Positions 11,128 to 21,033 of a DNA stretch of 34,602 bases are shown here, one piece after another. This stretch comes from Glomus cerebriforme (lineage: Eukaryota; Glomeromycota; Glomeromycetes; Glomerales; Glomeraceae). The notes beneath the pieces are model-generated. The model was not told the DNA's origin. It ran no database searches and worked only from the letters and a program-made list of their open reading frames with translations. The first letter of the stretch is position 1; each line of letters opens with the position of its first letter. The position numbers were made by a program, and so were the translations under genes. The stretch covers positions 456,315-490,916 of the forward strand of contig QKYT01000004.1 in assembly GCA_003550305.1 (NCBI GenBank), read 5' to 3'.

Positions 11128-11818
11128 ACTAGTAAGTTTTATTTATTCACATGTTATTACATTAATATTAAATTATGAATTCTAATTATCTTTATTTTAG
11201 TGCAATGAAATTATTAAAAGTCACCATTGTGATAAAGCCAAAGATGTTCGTGCTGCAATGTTTGATATCTTTGGTGATGACTGGTTGACTCGAATAAATA
11301 CAACTGCTTNAGCTGAAGCTATTCATGAATTTAAAAAATCACGTAAAACTAAAAGAGCATTTCAATGCTTATTTGAAGCTGATGATGATGGTTCTCTTTT
11401 ATATATTCAAGCGATAAAGAATAGAGCATAGGGCAAAAAAAGACTTCCGAAAAAGATACTGCTTTTACTTTAGCTGTATGTGAAGTTGTATTAAATCNGA
11501 ATCATCCAAAAATATCGATCGGTGATAATTTTTTGCGAAAANGATATGAAGTTTATTTGGTATGTAATGATTATAATGCCATTATTTGGTGTACAATATA
11601 TTTTATATTAAATAATATTGTAGGATTATCTTTCTACTTCTAAAGAAATCTCGGTAGATACTACCAAATCTATTATAATTGAGGAACTTGGGAATTACCA
11701 TAAAGTTACTAGTAGCAAAAGTAGCAAAGACGAAACAGATGGTGACTCAGTAAATAAAAATAATAAAGGCAATGATCAGAGTAATGGTGATTTTATGCAT
11801 CAGGAGGAAATTAACTAA
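11128..11818 (+). pseudogene. 3' fragment of an unrecognised intron-containing gene, frameshifted
   Basis: Four exon bases are followed by an intron (11132-11200, GTAAGT...TTTTAG), an exon (11201-11559), a second intron (11560-11623, GTATGT...TTGTAG) and a final exon ending in TAA at 11816-11818. The first frame encodes about 76 residues starting CNEIIKSHHCDKAKD and meets TAG at 11429; a one-base shift in the run GGGCAAAAAAAG restores a frame (GQKKTSEKDTAF... IGDNFLRK). The last exon gives a Ser/Lys/Asn/Asp-rich tail. Ns at 11310, 11498 and 11542 add doubt. No family is recognised. It differs wholly from the Sel1 repeats on both sides and has introns, so it is not a retrocopy; scaffolding error or insertion is likely. 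Confidence 0.55.
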
Positions 11819-12147
11819 AATTTTTATTATTTAGTATATATTGTAAATAATGCAAATTAATTTTATATAATTGTATTAGTATAAATATTGTAGATTACAT
11901 GTTTCAAATATAAATTACGAATCTTTATAATAAACTAATATATATAGCAACTAATAAATAAAAATCATTATAAATTATATCATTAAGGATTCTTTTAAAC
12001 CTTTAAGGATTTTATAAAAAAATTTTTTTTAGGGACCCTTCAGAGCTGGGGAAGGTTCTTTATGGATCCTTCCTAATTAGATGATTTTTCAGAATCTTTA
12101 GGGATCCATATGCCGAAAAATTTACTGATGATGGTAATAAATTTGCA

Positions 12148-13386
12148 ATGAATAATTTAACCATATGTTATAAAAATGGTAAAGGAACAAAAAAGGATTT
12201 AGAGAAAGCCTTTTATTGGTATTATAAAGCAGCAGAAAATGATAATAAATTTGCAATGAATAGTTTAGCCATATGTTATGAAAATGGTGAAGGAACAGAA
12301 AAGGATTTGGAAAAAGCCTTTTATTGGTTTAAAAAAGCATCAGAAAATGATAATAAATTTGCAATGAATAGTTTAGCCATATGTTATAAAAATGGTGAAG
12401 GAACAGAAAAGAATTTAGAAAAAGCCTTTTATTGGTATCAAAAAGCAGCAGAAAATGGTGATGAAAATGCAATGTATAGTTTAGCCATATGTTATAAAAG
12501 TGGTGAAGGAACAGAGATGGATTTAGAAAAATCCTTTTATTGGCATCAAAAAGCAGCAATAAATGGTTTTGAAATTGCAATGAATAATCTAGCTAAATGC
12601 TATTATAATGGTGAAGGAANAGAAAAGAATTTAGAAAAATCCTTTTATTGGTATCAAAAAGCAGCAATAAATGGTTATGAAATTGCAATGAATAATTTAG
12701 CTATATACTATAAAAATGGTGAAGGAACAGAAAAAAATTTAGAGAAAGCATTTTATTGGTATCAAAAAGCAGCAAAAAATGGTAATAAATTTGCAATGAT
12801 TAATCTAGCCACATGTTATAAAAATGGAGAAGGAATAGAAAGGAGTTTTAAAAAAGCCTTTTATTGGTATCAAAAAGCAGCAGTAAGTGGTAATAAATTT
12901 GCAATGAATAATTTAGCTATGCAATATGAAAATGGTGAAGGAACAGAACAGGATTTAAAAAAAGCCTTTCATTGGTACAAAATGTCAGCAGAAAGTGGTA
13001 ATAAAGATGCAATGAATAATCTAGCTAAATGCTATTACAATAGTGAAGGAACAGAAAAGGATTTAGAAGAAGCCTTTTATTGGTATAAAAAGGCAGCAGA
13101 AAATGGTAATAAAGATGCAATGGATAATTTAGCTATATGTTATAAACATGGTGAAGGAACAGAAAAGAATTTAGAAAAAGCCTTTTATTGGTATCAAAAA
13201 GCAACAGAAATTAACAAAATAATTTCTAGAAATTCTAATAATAATGAAATATGTAAAGAATGCAAACAATCATATATTGATTATAATTGGTGTCAACTAT
13301 GTAATACTAAACGATTTCAACAAGATTTTTCAAAATGGACTAGTGAAATGAATTTATTGATAAATTTATTCAGGAAGCACAATTAA
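12148..13386 (+). pseudogene. Sel1-repeat array with zinc-ribbon-like motif (5' half of a Sel1-kinase gene)
   Basis: An open frame with ten uninterrupted 36-residue Sel1 units, then a Cys motif C-x2-C...C-x2-C (CKECKQSYIDYNWCQLC) and the stretch RFQQDFSKWTSE. In this fungal family that motif normally leads straight into a kinase domain. Here the frame slips at 13345-13352: GAAATGAA stands where GAA AAT GAA is expected, so one A is missing, and the frame ends 12 codons later. The following DNA in the restored frame continues with the family pattern up to the kinase. A single N at 12620 lies inside unit 5. The array starts abruptly near 12127 with no N-terminus of its own, so it probably belongs with the block before the gap. 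Sel1 units likely bind protein partners of the kinase. Confidence 0.8.
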
Positions 13387-14587
13387 ATGCCAAAAATAGT
13401 TATGAAGTTTTAGAATGGATACCTTATAATAAATTGAAAAATATAAATTATCATGATAAAGGAGGATTTAGTGAAATTTTTAGGGCTATCTGGTTAGATG
13501 GACCTATTGATAGTTGGAATGTTGATAAACAACAATGGAATAGGTGGAATTCCCAAATAGGTTATGAAGTTGTCCTTAAAAATCTTAATGACTCATCAAA
13601 TCTAAATAATAAATTTTTAAATGAGGTATATTTAATAGTAGTAAATTTGTTTATTTTTTAATAAAAAAATTATTAATTTAATTATTTTTATAGTGGAAAC
13701 ATCATTATAATTGTCAGAAAAAATCATTTTCGAAATTCATTCAATTTCTTGGATTTACTCAAAATCCAAATAATTTAAATTATATAATAGTAATGAGTTA
13801 TGCAAAAGAAGGAAGTTTAAGAAAATGTTTATCTAATATAGTTAAATTTAAATGGCAATTCAAATTACAATTATTAAAAAATATTATTTCAGGGCTCAAA
13901 ATAATACATGAATCAAATCTTATTCATTGTGATCTCCATGATGGTAATATTTTGATATCGGATAATTATGAAACATATATTATTGATTTAGGATTATGTA
14001 AATCTATAAGTGATGTCCAAGATTCTATTAATAGAAATTATGGAGTTTTACCTTATATGGCACCTGAAATATTAAGAAATAAACCTTATAATTCATCAAG
14101 TGATATCTATAGTTTTTCAATGATAATGTGGGAATTTACATCAGGTATTCCTCCATTTAATAATAGAGCACATGACCATCAACTTTGTTTAAGTATTTGT
14201 GAAGGAAAACGTCCCGAAATTATAAAAAATACCCCAACATGTTATATAGATTTGATGGAAAAATGTTGGGATTCGGATCCTATTGAACGGCCAACTATCT
14301 ATTACCTTGAAAATATTGTATCTCAATGGCTTAGGTATGTTAATGAATATTATGAATTAAATGATGAAGAAGGTGAACAGATTATAATTAATGATAATAA
14401 CCAATTCAGGAATAATATGTATGAATTTGTAAAAGCAAATGAAGCTTTAGTACAAAAACAATTTTAAAATATTCCAATTACTCAATTTCATCCACAAGCA
14501 TGTTATACAAGTCGCTTACTTACTGAAATTTTAGATCAAAGAAGCTCCGAGCTAGAGTGTTTAGAGGATCGTAGAATTGAAAATTAA
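13350..14587 (+). pseudogene. Protein kinase domain (3' half of the Sel1-kinase gene)
   Basis: Reading in the frame after the indel gives EWIPYNKLKNI, a Gly-rich loop KGGFSEIF (third Gly replaced by Ser), the ATP Lys in VVLK, a 68-nt intron (13626-13693, GTATAT...TTATAG), then HCDLHDGNIL (catalytic Asp kept, HRD Arg changed to Cys), DLG in place of DFG, APE in YMAPEIL, and SDIYSFSMIMWEF. This is a tyrosine-kinase-like Ser/Thr kinase fold typical of Rhizophagus expansions. TAA at 14465-14467 interrupts, yet the same frame stays open for 39 more codons (QFHPQACYTSRLL, a tail common in the family) to 14587. With the upstream frameshift, this makes at least two lesions. Residues needed for phosphotransfer are present, so a recent pseudogene or sequence errors both fit. 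Confidence 0.8.
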
Positions 14588-16150
14588 ATATGCTATTATA
14601 TATTAAAAGAATTGTTAATTTTGAATATACAGTATAATATTTTGGTATTTTGTATTTAAAGATTATATAATAAAATTGAAACAATCAAATATTAAAAAAT
14701 GGTCTATTTCAGAAGATTCTAATGAAGACAAAGTCTTTTTGGGTTAATTTCCTGTCAAGCTTTGGTTTATTTTATATCATTGAGTTTCGATCTTATATAA
14801 AAAAATTCTAATCGGATATTACGTAATCATCATTATGAAAACAAACTTATGAGAAATAATTATATAGAATGAAAAGATTTGGACGAATTTAAATATAATT
14901 ATACTACAGTATATATCTGTCAAGTTAATTGCCATTTAATAAAAATCTGAACGAAAATAATACCAAATTTTTTCATGGTTTTTTTTTTAAAAAAAAGACT
15001 AAGTTTAAGGTGTAATATATAAAATATAAATCATAATAAATATCACTTAATTGCCAAATCTTTTGCAGTTTTCATTAAGAATTTTTCTGTAAAATCTTAT
15101 TCATCACGTACCAAATCATGTAGGATGTACAGTAGACATAGACAATCTTGGAACCGGAGTTGACTTTAATTTTATTTTAAAAATTTATTTTTGCTAGCCT
15201 TTTGACAAATCAAATTTCCAAATTCGTTTGGAAAATAATAAATATATAGTAGTATAAAAATTTAATGTTTTAAACCATGCCTTAACAGTTAAGCGTTTAA
15301 AACAAGCGTTTAGATAAACGCATTATGTACTGTATGTTTAACGTGCCATAAAAAGGAAAAGTAAATGAAAATGCCTACTACAAACCACCTGCAGAAAAAT
15401 TTTGTCCAGCACGACAAGAAAATTATTTTTCCAAAAACATATTGTCTATGTCCCTGAATATTATTTTATACATTTCAGAATATATTTTATTCTGCAGTAA
15501 GTAATTTGTTACATTGATTTGGTGCATCTATCAAAAAATAATCTACAAACAAGGTAGATTTTGAATTTTTTCTGTTTGAATCTTAAGGAAAAATATTAAA
15601 GGGACTTAGCATCAGAGTTTTATATGCCTGTCCAAAAACCAGCAGCCATAATTATACATACCTACTTCCTAATAAAAAACAATCCAATAAGTTATTAATA
15701 AATTCACAGAGTATTTTTCAAAGGCGGTGATAATATTGATAATATGAATTATTGCCAGATTACTCACAATTCACTATTCAATTTTAAATTATTGTAATCA
15801 GTTTTCAACCATATACTATGTAACAAAGTTCTATAATAATGGGGTTATTCATTATTCTATAAATTACTAAAAATTTAAATAAAATTAAAGAATTTCACAT
15901 ATTTGGAAATATTCTTTTGTATAAATCGTTTTCTTTATATCCATGGATATGACACCGTGTCAAAATGCTAACAAAAGCAAATATATATAAAAAAAGTTTA
16001 TAATTGATAACTTGAGTTGGCAAATTATAAAATATTAGAAATTAATAACAGTTGTGTTTTATTCAAAGAAATATTTTTATTTATCAATATTTGTACTTTT
16101 ACATGCACACAAAACCATTTAAGTTGTATGATGGAGGTGGCTAAAAAAAA
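14588..16150. other. Intergenic region, no gene recognised
   Basis: AT-rich. Holds TACAGTA/TACTGTA heptamers near 14628, 14905, 15128 and 15328, and two adjacent palindromes at 15937-15961 (ATATCCATGGATAT, then GACAC-C-GTGTC). No convincing coding frame, tRNA or transposon end. Confidence 0.5.
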
Positions 16151-16173
16151 AATAATTAGATAATCAGTTTTAA

Positions 16174-17103
16174 TTAATAATAAATAAAAACAAAAAAAAA
16201 CAAATAACTGACTTTTAAAAGTTTTATCTCGGCTCTTATTCTTATTTCACGTAATAATTCATAATCTTCTTTTTTCATTTTTCCTTTAACATAAATCATT
16301 ATTGTTTTAAAATTCGATTTAAGTGAATTAAAAAATGAATAAAATTGTGGTGAAAATAATGTATTAGTTTTCGAATAGATAAGGTATTGAATGTAAATGT
16401 AATTTAAAGTATTTTTCCAAAAATAATATGAATTATTAATATAAGTGTATGGAATTGTTATAATTAAACCTTCTGGTATATCTCCACAATCCGTTAGCAA
16501 TTCTTTAAGACTTATTTGTTTTAAAAAAAAAAAGAAAAGGAAAAATTTTTTTAATTAACATTTAAAATAAATAAAAAATATATAAAATGTAAAAAAAAAT
16601 TACCTAATTGTATTTTTTATTAAACATTCATGACAACAACGAACTTTAAATTGCCAATAAATTTTAACCATATTTTTATACCCACAAAATTGACAATATT
16701 CTTTATAATATAATAATTTAACATATTCTCTTTCAGACATTCCTTTAGGTGGGTTCGTTTCATCTTTTAAACATTCTTTTCTAGAATTTCTCCATATTTC
16801 TCTTGTAGTAGATGATTTTGGTGCATCAAGAAATTTATTGAATCTTACACATGTTTCACGAAGTAAAAATAATTCATAAGGTGATAAATGTGAAAAAATT
16901 TGTATTAATATTTCGGATGGTAATAAAGTTATTTTACATGGAGTTGTTGTATGTAAATTTTGTAAAAGTGGTGGAAGATTGATTTTTTGTAAAATTGGTT
17001 TCGGTGGTTGTGGTGGTTGTGACGATTGTGGCGATCGTCGTGGTGGTTGTGGTGGTTGTGGTGGTGGATAAAGACTCCAAAAATCTCTATAACGTAATAC
17101 CAT
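16174..17103 (-). CDS. F-box protein with proline-rich N-terminus, two exons
   Basis: Exon 1 (17103 to 16604) and exon 2 (16510 to 16174) join over a 93-nt intron (GTAATT...ATAAG), giving 278 residues. Residues 13-36 are a Pro/Gln-rich tract. Residues about 59-105 are an F-box (LLPSEILIQIFSHLSPYELF, CVRFNKFL), which binds Skp1 in SCF ubiquitin ligases. A four-Cys motif (C137-x2-C140, C157-x2-C160) follows and may bind zinc. The rest, including DCGDIPEG and a Lys/Glu-rich C-terminus, probably selects substrates. The last residues are hydrophobic and odd (VSYLFFFVFIYY). An alternative is a third exon: a GTCAGT donor after LLK and a polypyrimidine AG near 16141 would replace them with PPPSYNLNGFVCM and a stop. 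Confidence 0.85.
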
Positions 17104-18197
17104 TTTAAATCAAAGAAAGAAGTAAAGAAATTAAGGATTTAAACCAAATATATGCAATGACCTACATAAATATTCTTTTCTCCGTAAACATGTACGACAA
17201 TAACAATTATTTGTGTTACATATTTGTCAGAAAATCCTAAATTTATGATTTTTGTCCGATTTAATGAATAAGATATAAAACTTTTTATAAATATTTTAGA
17301 AAATAGTTTACTGAAAAAAAAGGAAATTTATTTATACAAATTTTTATTCATGTAAAAATTCTTTAACATTCGTTAAGGAATAAATTCAATACGTAACGCT
17401 TCCTAATAAATTAATTTTATTGGTAGCATCTCAGGAGTATCTCAGGATTCTCTGATGATATACACTTTTTAATCAAAATATCTATCATATCAGATATGAG
17501 ATCTACATGATACTAATTCCGAAGGCTGTTGTCTGTTTAACGTCCCCCCTCCTGATAGATTACACAATATTATTTATCACCGTGATATCAACTTATCACA
17601 TTGTTGTGAAACGTGAGAATTTTGTTTAAAAAAACATGGTAACATGGTTTATAGCAGATAGTAACTGTTTAAAGAAATAAAATTGTGAACATATTTTTGA
17701 TAATTTATTATTTGAAACCATAAACTCCTTAATTATAATAAGTAAAAGAAAAATGTTGCACCATAACGATGACGATCGTAAATATTTACATTAATATTTG
17801 GTTTGTTTTTTTAATATAAACACAGCAAATAAAATTTATTATTGATAATTTACAAATACTACTAAAATGCTTTCATATTTTATAATGCAAGAATTTCGAA
17901 AAATATTTTTATGTAAGAAAAAATTTATTAAGTATACAAAGTGATAAATTGCAGCCAAATTTGCCTGCAATAACATTCAAGGGAGAAATTCTAAGAAACT
18001 TTCCATCGTGATACTAATATAATTATAATATGAAACGGATTATATTTTTACTTCTTTAGTCAATGCAATAAATATAACACAAAATTCAAATATTAAATAA
18101 CCGACTTTATTTAATTATTTCTTGTAATTATGAAAAAATTCATTTTGATTTTGTAATTTTACTTCAATTTATTCTTGAAGTAAATTATAATATAGTG
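17104..18197. other. Intergenic region between divergent genes
   Basis: Probable promoter region of the F-box gene (minus) and of the small coiled-coil gene (plus). A TATCAC-C-GTGATA palindrome lies near 17576-17588, in a GC-richer patch with CGTCCCCCCTCCTGATAG. No coding frame was found. Confidence 0.5.
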
Positions 18198-18547
18198 ATG
18201 GATGGGTTTAATAATTCCGCTATTGGAGAGATTAGTATTTTTTTATTATTTTAGTATGTGTTATTTTAGGGAGAAGATATAAGAAAAAAAAAGTACCTGA
18301 AGTAATTGAAAATAAAAATATTTCAAATCTTGGAATAACACAAAATTCAAATCAAGGACAAGAATTTATACCGAATCAACAAATAGATGCTGAAGTACTT
18401 CAAAATCTCAAACAAGAACTTATGAATGATATTAAACAAGAAATTACTCAAAGTATGGCCCAAGATTTAAAACAAAATTTAAGAAAAGAAGTAATGTCTT
18501 CGCTTGTTGATGGAGATTATGATATTGAAGGTGGTAGTAGAAATTAA
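18198..18547 (+). pseudogene. Small membrane-anchored coiled-coil protein, one base out of frame
   Basis: ATG at 18198 opens MDGFNNSAIGEIS followed by a hydrophobic stretch, but the frame hits TAG after 18 codons. One extra T in the run of seven T at 18238-18244 would join it to a frame reading FFIILVCVILGRRYKKKK and then an 80-residue hydrophilic tail rich in Gln, Asn, Lys and Glu, with heptad-like LKQEL-NDIKQEI pattern and an acidic end (DGDYDIEGGSRN). The whole would be 116 residues: short outer N-terminus, one membrane span, basic stop-transfer motif, cytosolic coiled coil. The continuity of topology across the break argues for a real gene with a sequencing or recent indel. No family is recognised. 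Confidence 0.5.
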
Positions 18548-18559
18548 AAATAATTTCGT

Positions 18560-19030
18560 AGACATTTGTGGTTTTGAAATAGGATTGAGTTTGTGACATG
18601 GTTATTTATAATCTTCATATAAAATATATAATTAAAGTTTTATCTGAATGTATTAAGAATATCGAATTTGTTCTTTCTAATGCGAATTTGGTAAAAATTT
18701 TACAAATTTTTTTTCGTCACGATCACGTGACTGAAGATTTATTGACAGTTTTATTATTTTCCGTTGATTGAAAGTGATATTGGAAAATTGTCACACATAA
18801 ATTTTTAATAACTTTATGATTAAAAAGAATATATCAGTCGAATATTGGTATCCATCACTATTCCATCCATTTAAATGTGAAAATTGATTGTTTTTCTAAT
18901 AAATACGGAAATATATCTATTTTTTAAAACTCTAGAAGTAAATTTAGTTAAATTTGTGAACATTTTTTTTTAATTTTATAAATACTAATAAACTTTTTTT
19001 AAGACAAATTCTAAATCATCAACACAGGTG
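18560..19030. other. Intergenic region
   Basis: AT-rich. A GATCACGTGAC E-box-type palindrome lies near 18719-18729. No gene seen. Confidence 0.45.
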
Positions 19031-19038
19031 ATAATCAT

Positions 19039-19099
19039 CACTCCAGCATTAAAGTTTCATTTTCAATTCTGCCCGAAATTCTACCCTAATGCTGGTGTG
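19039..19099. repeat. Imperfect inverted repeat around CCAGCATTA
   Basis: Left arm CACTCCAGCATTA and right arm TAATGCTGGTGTG pair over 12 of 13 bases, with a 35-nt spacer. A smaller hairpin GTGAT-AATC-ATCAC sits just to the left. It could be a folded RNA element or the remnant of a short inverted-repeat transposon, but no clear target duplication flanks it. Confidence 0.5.
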
Positions 19100-19169
19100 G
19101 TAACAATAGTCTGTAGTGACATTTAGCAATACTATTGCGAAAATAAAATAAATTGGATTTTTCTATGAT

Positions 19170-19364
19170 ATGATTATTGAATTAATAACCCATTTATCAG
19201 CAATAATTAATGTTTCTGTAAAATTAGTTCAAAAATTTGCTCCTTTCCTACGACATTATGTTCCAGGTTTTAAGAATAAATCAGATGATCTTATCCAAAA
19301 CCTGGAATTTATGAATCAAAGATTGGATACAATTATTAATAAGAAATTGAAAATACACCATTAG
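19170..19364 (+). CDS. Possible small hypothetical protein
   Basis: A 64-residue ATG-started frame, beginning MIIELITHLSAIINVSVKLV and ending in a Lys-rich tail. Its composition is mixed rather than low-complexity (FAPFLRHYVPGFKNKSDDLI), with one hydrophobic N-terminal segment. No domain is recognised, and it may be chance or a decayed fragment. Confidence 0.2.
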   Translation: MIIELITHLSAIINVSVKLVQKFAPFLRHYVPGFKNKSDDLIQNLEFMNQRLDTIINKKLKIHH

Positions 19365-19913
19365 ACAAAATGATATGTTAACATCGATTACTGATCTTTC
19401 GCCAGTATCACCAACAAAATTTCACTTTCATATGATCATAGCAAAAATATTTGTTACCCCATGTCACCCCTCCATTTTTGTGAAATCATATTTGTCACGC
19501 ATTATTTGTCACAACTTAATTCCTAACGTCACATTTAATGCCGTAATAATACGTCACGTGATATTAAATATTGGATCCCTAACCTGTAGATATTATTCCT
19601 GTTCCCCTTTTCTTAAATATGATTGGATAAAAACCGCAGTTATGTGGCACAGCAGTCACAACATTTTGTGTAACTTTATCTTTGCCTTTATTTTTTTATC
19701 GTAAAATATTAGAACTTCCAAAATATTTTAATTTCATATATAACAAAAAGAAGAATATTTTCAACTTATTTAATATTTACATTTCATTTAGGAACAAAAT
19801 TATTTATATGTATTTTATTAAATTTTAATAAACAAATACAAAAATTTTCAAGAAAACTTTAAAAAATAAAAATATTTTTATTCATCTACATAAAATATTA
19901 ATATTCACGTTAC

Positions 19914-20300
19914 TTAATGTATCTGAGTATTTCTATACCTATTGAACAACTCCGCTTATTTAATAAAGGTCAGTTTAGGTTAGAAATTATGCTATAAAAT
20001 AAAAAACATATACGCGCACAATAAATTTCATTACAAAAAATGATAATTAACTCTATGAAAACTTACTCAAGCGTGATGAAAATTAATATCTAAATATTTT
20101 CATATCCATTAAACAACTTTGCTTATTCAATAAAAGCTAATTTTGTTTGACCAAAGTGCTTAAATTACGCTACAAATTGCCTGCATAAAAATATAATAAA
20201 AATGAGTATAGCTTCATGAATATTAAGCTAGCTTAATGAAATTTAATATATGAATAGTTTCATACCTGTTGAACAACTTTACTTAGTCTTTAAGAACGCG
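19914..20300. repeat. Three degenerate direct repeats, about 160-nt period
   Basis: A shared core reading roughly TTCATAYCTRTTGAACAACTTTGCTTATTYAATAAA occurs near 19931, 20096 and 20255, each preceded by a CTTAATGAA-like or GCGTGATGAAA-like segment. Copies are diverged by scattered substitutions. Function unknown; no coding frame runs through them. Confidence 0.6.
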
Positions 20301-20574
20301 TTTGCTTAATCATATCTTCCAACCAATTTTACTCTAAACTAAGTGTTTCCAAATTGTTGGTAAAGTTTCTAAAAAAAAAACGCGTTTATTAAAAAAAATA
20401 TTCAAATAAAAAATATTTCTACATGCTGCAAATAAAACTTTTAAAAAACTTAAAAAATAAAGAGAAAGAGAAAGGAAAGTAGTTTATCTTTGGAGTGTAA
20501 GCAATAAACAAATAAATCAGTGGTCGTGCCACTATCACGTGGGGAACAGGATAAAAGCGTATACCCCCTGAGAT

Positions 20575-20688
20575 GCAAAAGTATCGTTCTTGATAGATTT
20601 GCAGTATGCTTCTTGATGGGCTTATATTTATTTTATTATTGATATATCAAGAACAATCCTCCTGACCCATCAAGATCGATACTTTTGC
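20575..20688. mobile_element. Miniature inverted-repeat element (114 bp) with 9-bp target duplication
   Basis: The ends carry inverted repeats GCAAAAGTATCG, perfect over 12 bp and extending to 20 bp with one mismatch (left T, right A at position 13, then TCTTGAT). Both sides are flanked by the direct repeat CCCTGAGAT (20566-20574 and 20689-20697), a clean 9-bp target-site duplication. Inside, TCTTGATGGG and CCCATCAAGA also pair, so the element can fold back on itself. It is too short to encode a transposase. Nine-bp duplications are typical of Mutator-like (MULE) transposons, so a MULE-derived MITE is the best reading; the family assignment is inference. Confidence 0.75.
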
Positions 20689-21033
20689 CCCTGAGATTCC
20701 CCTTTCAGCTCAGCCAATTTTTGACTTGCCCCAATTCCCCAATTTAGCCAAATCAATAATAATAATGGAAATTTCATTGATAAGTAAAAAATACACGTAA
20801 GTGATGTGCACATGATATAAATAAATTCTAAATTTGGAATTTAAACAAAGAATTTCGGAATGTAGTTTACCGAATTATAAACTTTTAAAAAATTAAAAAA
20901 TTAAAAAATTAGAAATTTTATTCAAACCATGAATATAATCTTTCGCCGAAACTTTGTACCAATTGCACATGTTAAATATTATTTACTCAATTTTATTCAA
21001 CTTAATACAATCGCTTCTTTACACAAAAAAAAA

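Noticed and set aside
18236..18256. A 20-nt GT-AG intron that would restore the coiled-coil frame
   Set aside because: It is far shorter than the other introns here (64-93 nt) and too short for normal splicing; a one-T indel is simpler.
19375..19704. 109-residue plus-strand frame
   Set aside because: Composition looks random and Ser/Ile/Cys-rich, with no domain; it lies across noncoding sequence with a CACGTG palindrome.
20290..20392. Two ACGCGT (MCB-type) boxes as a cell-cycle promoter
   Set aside because: Only two six-base matches more than 500 nt from the nearest gene; chance is adequate.
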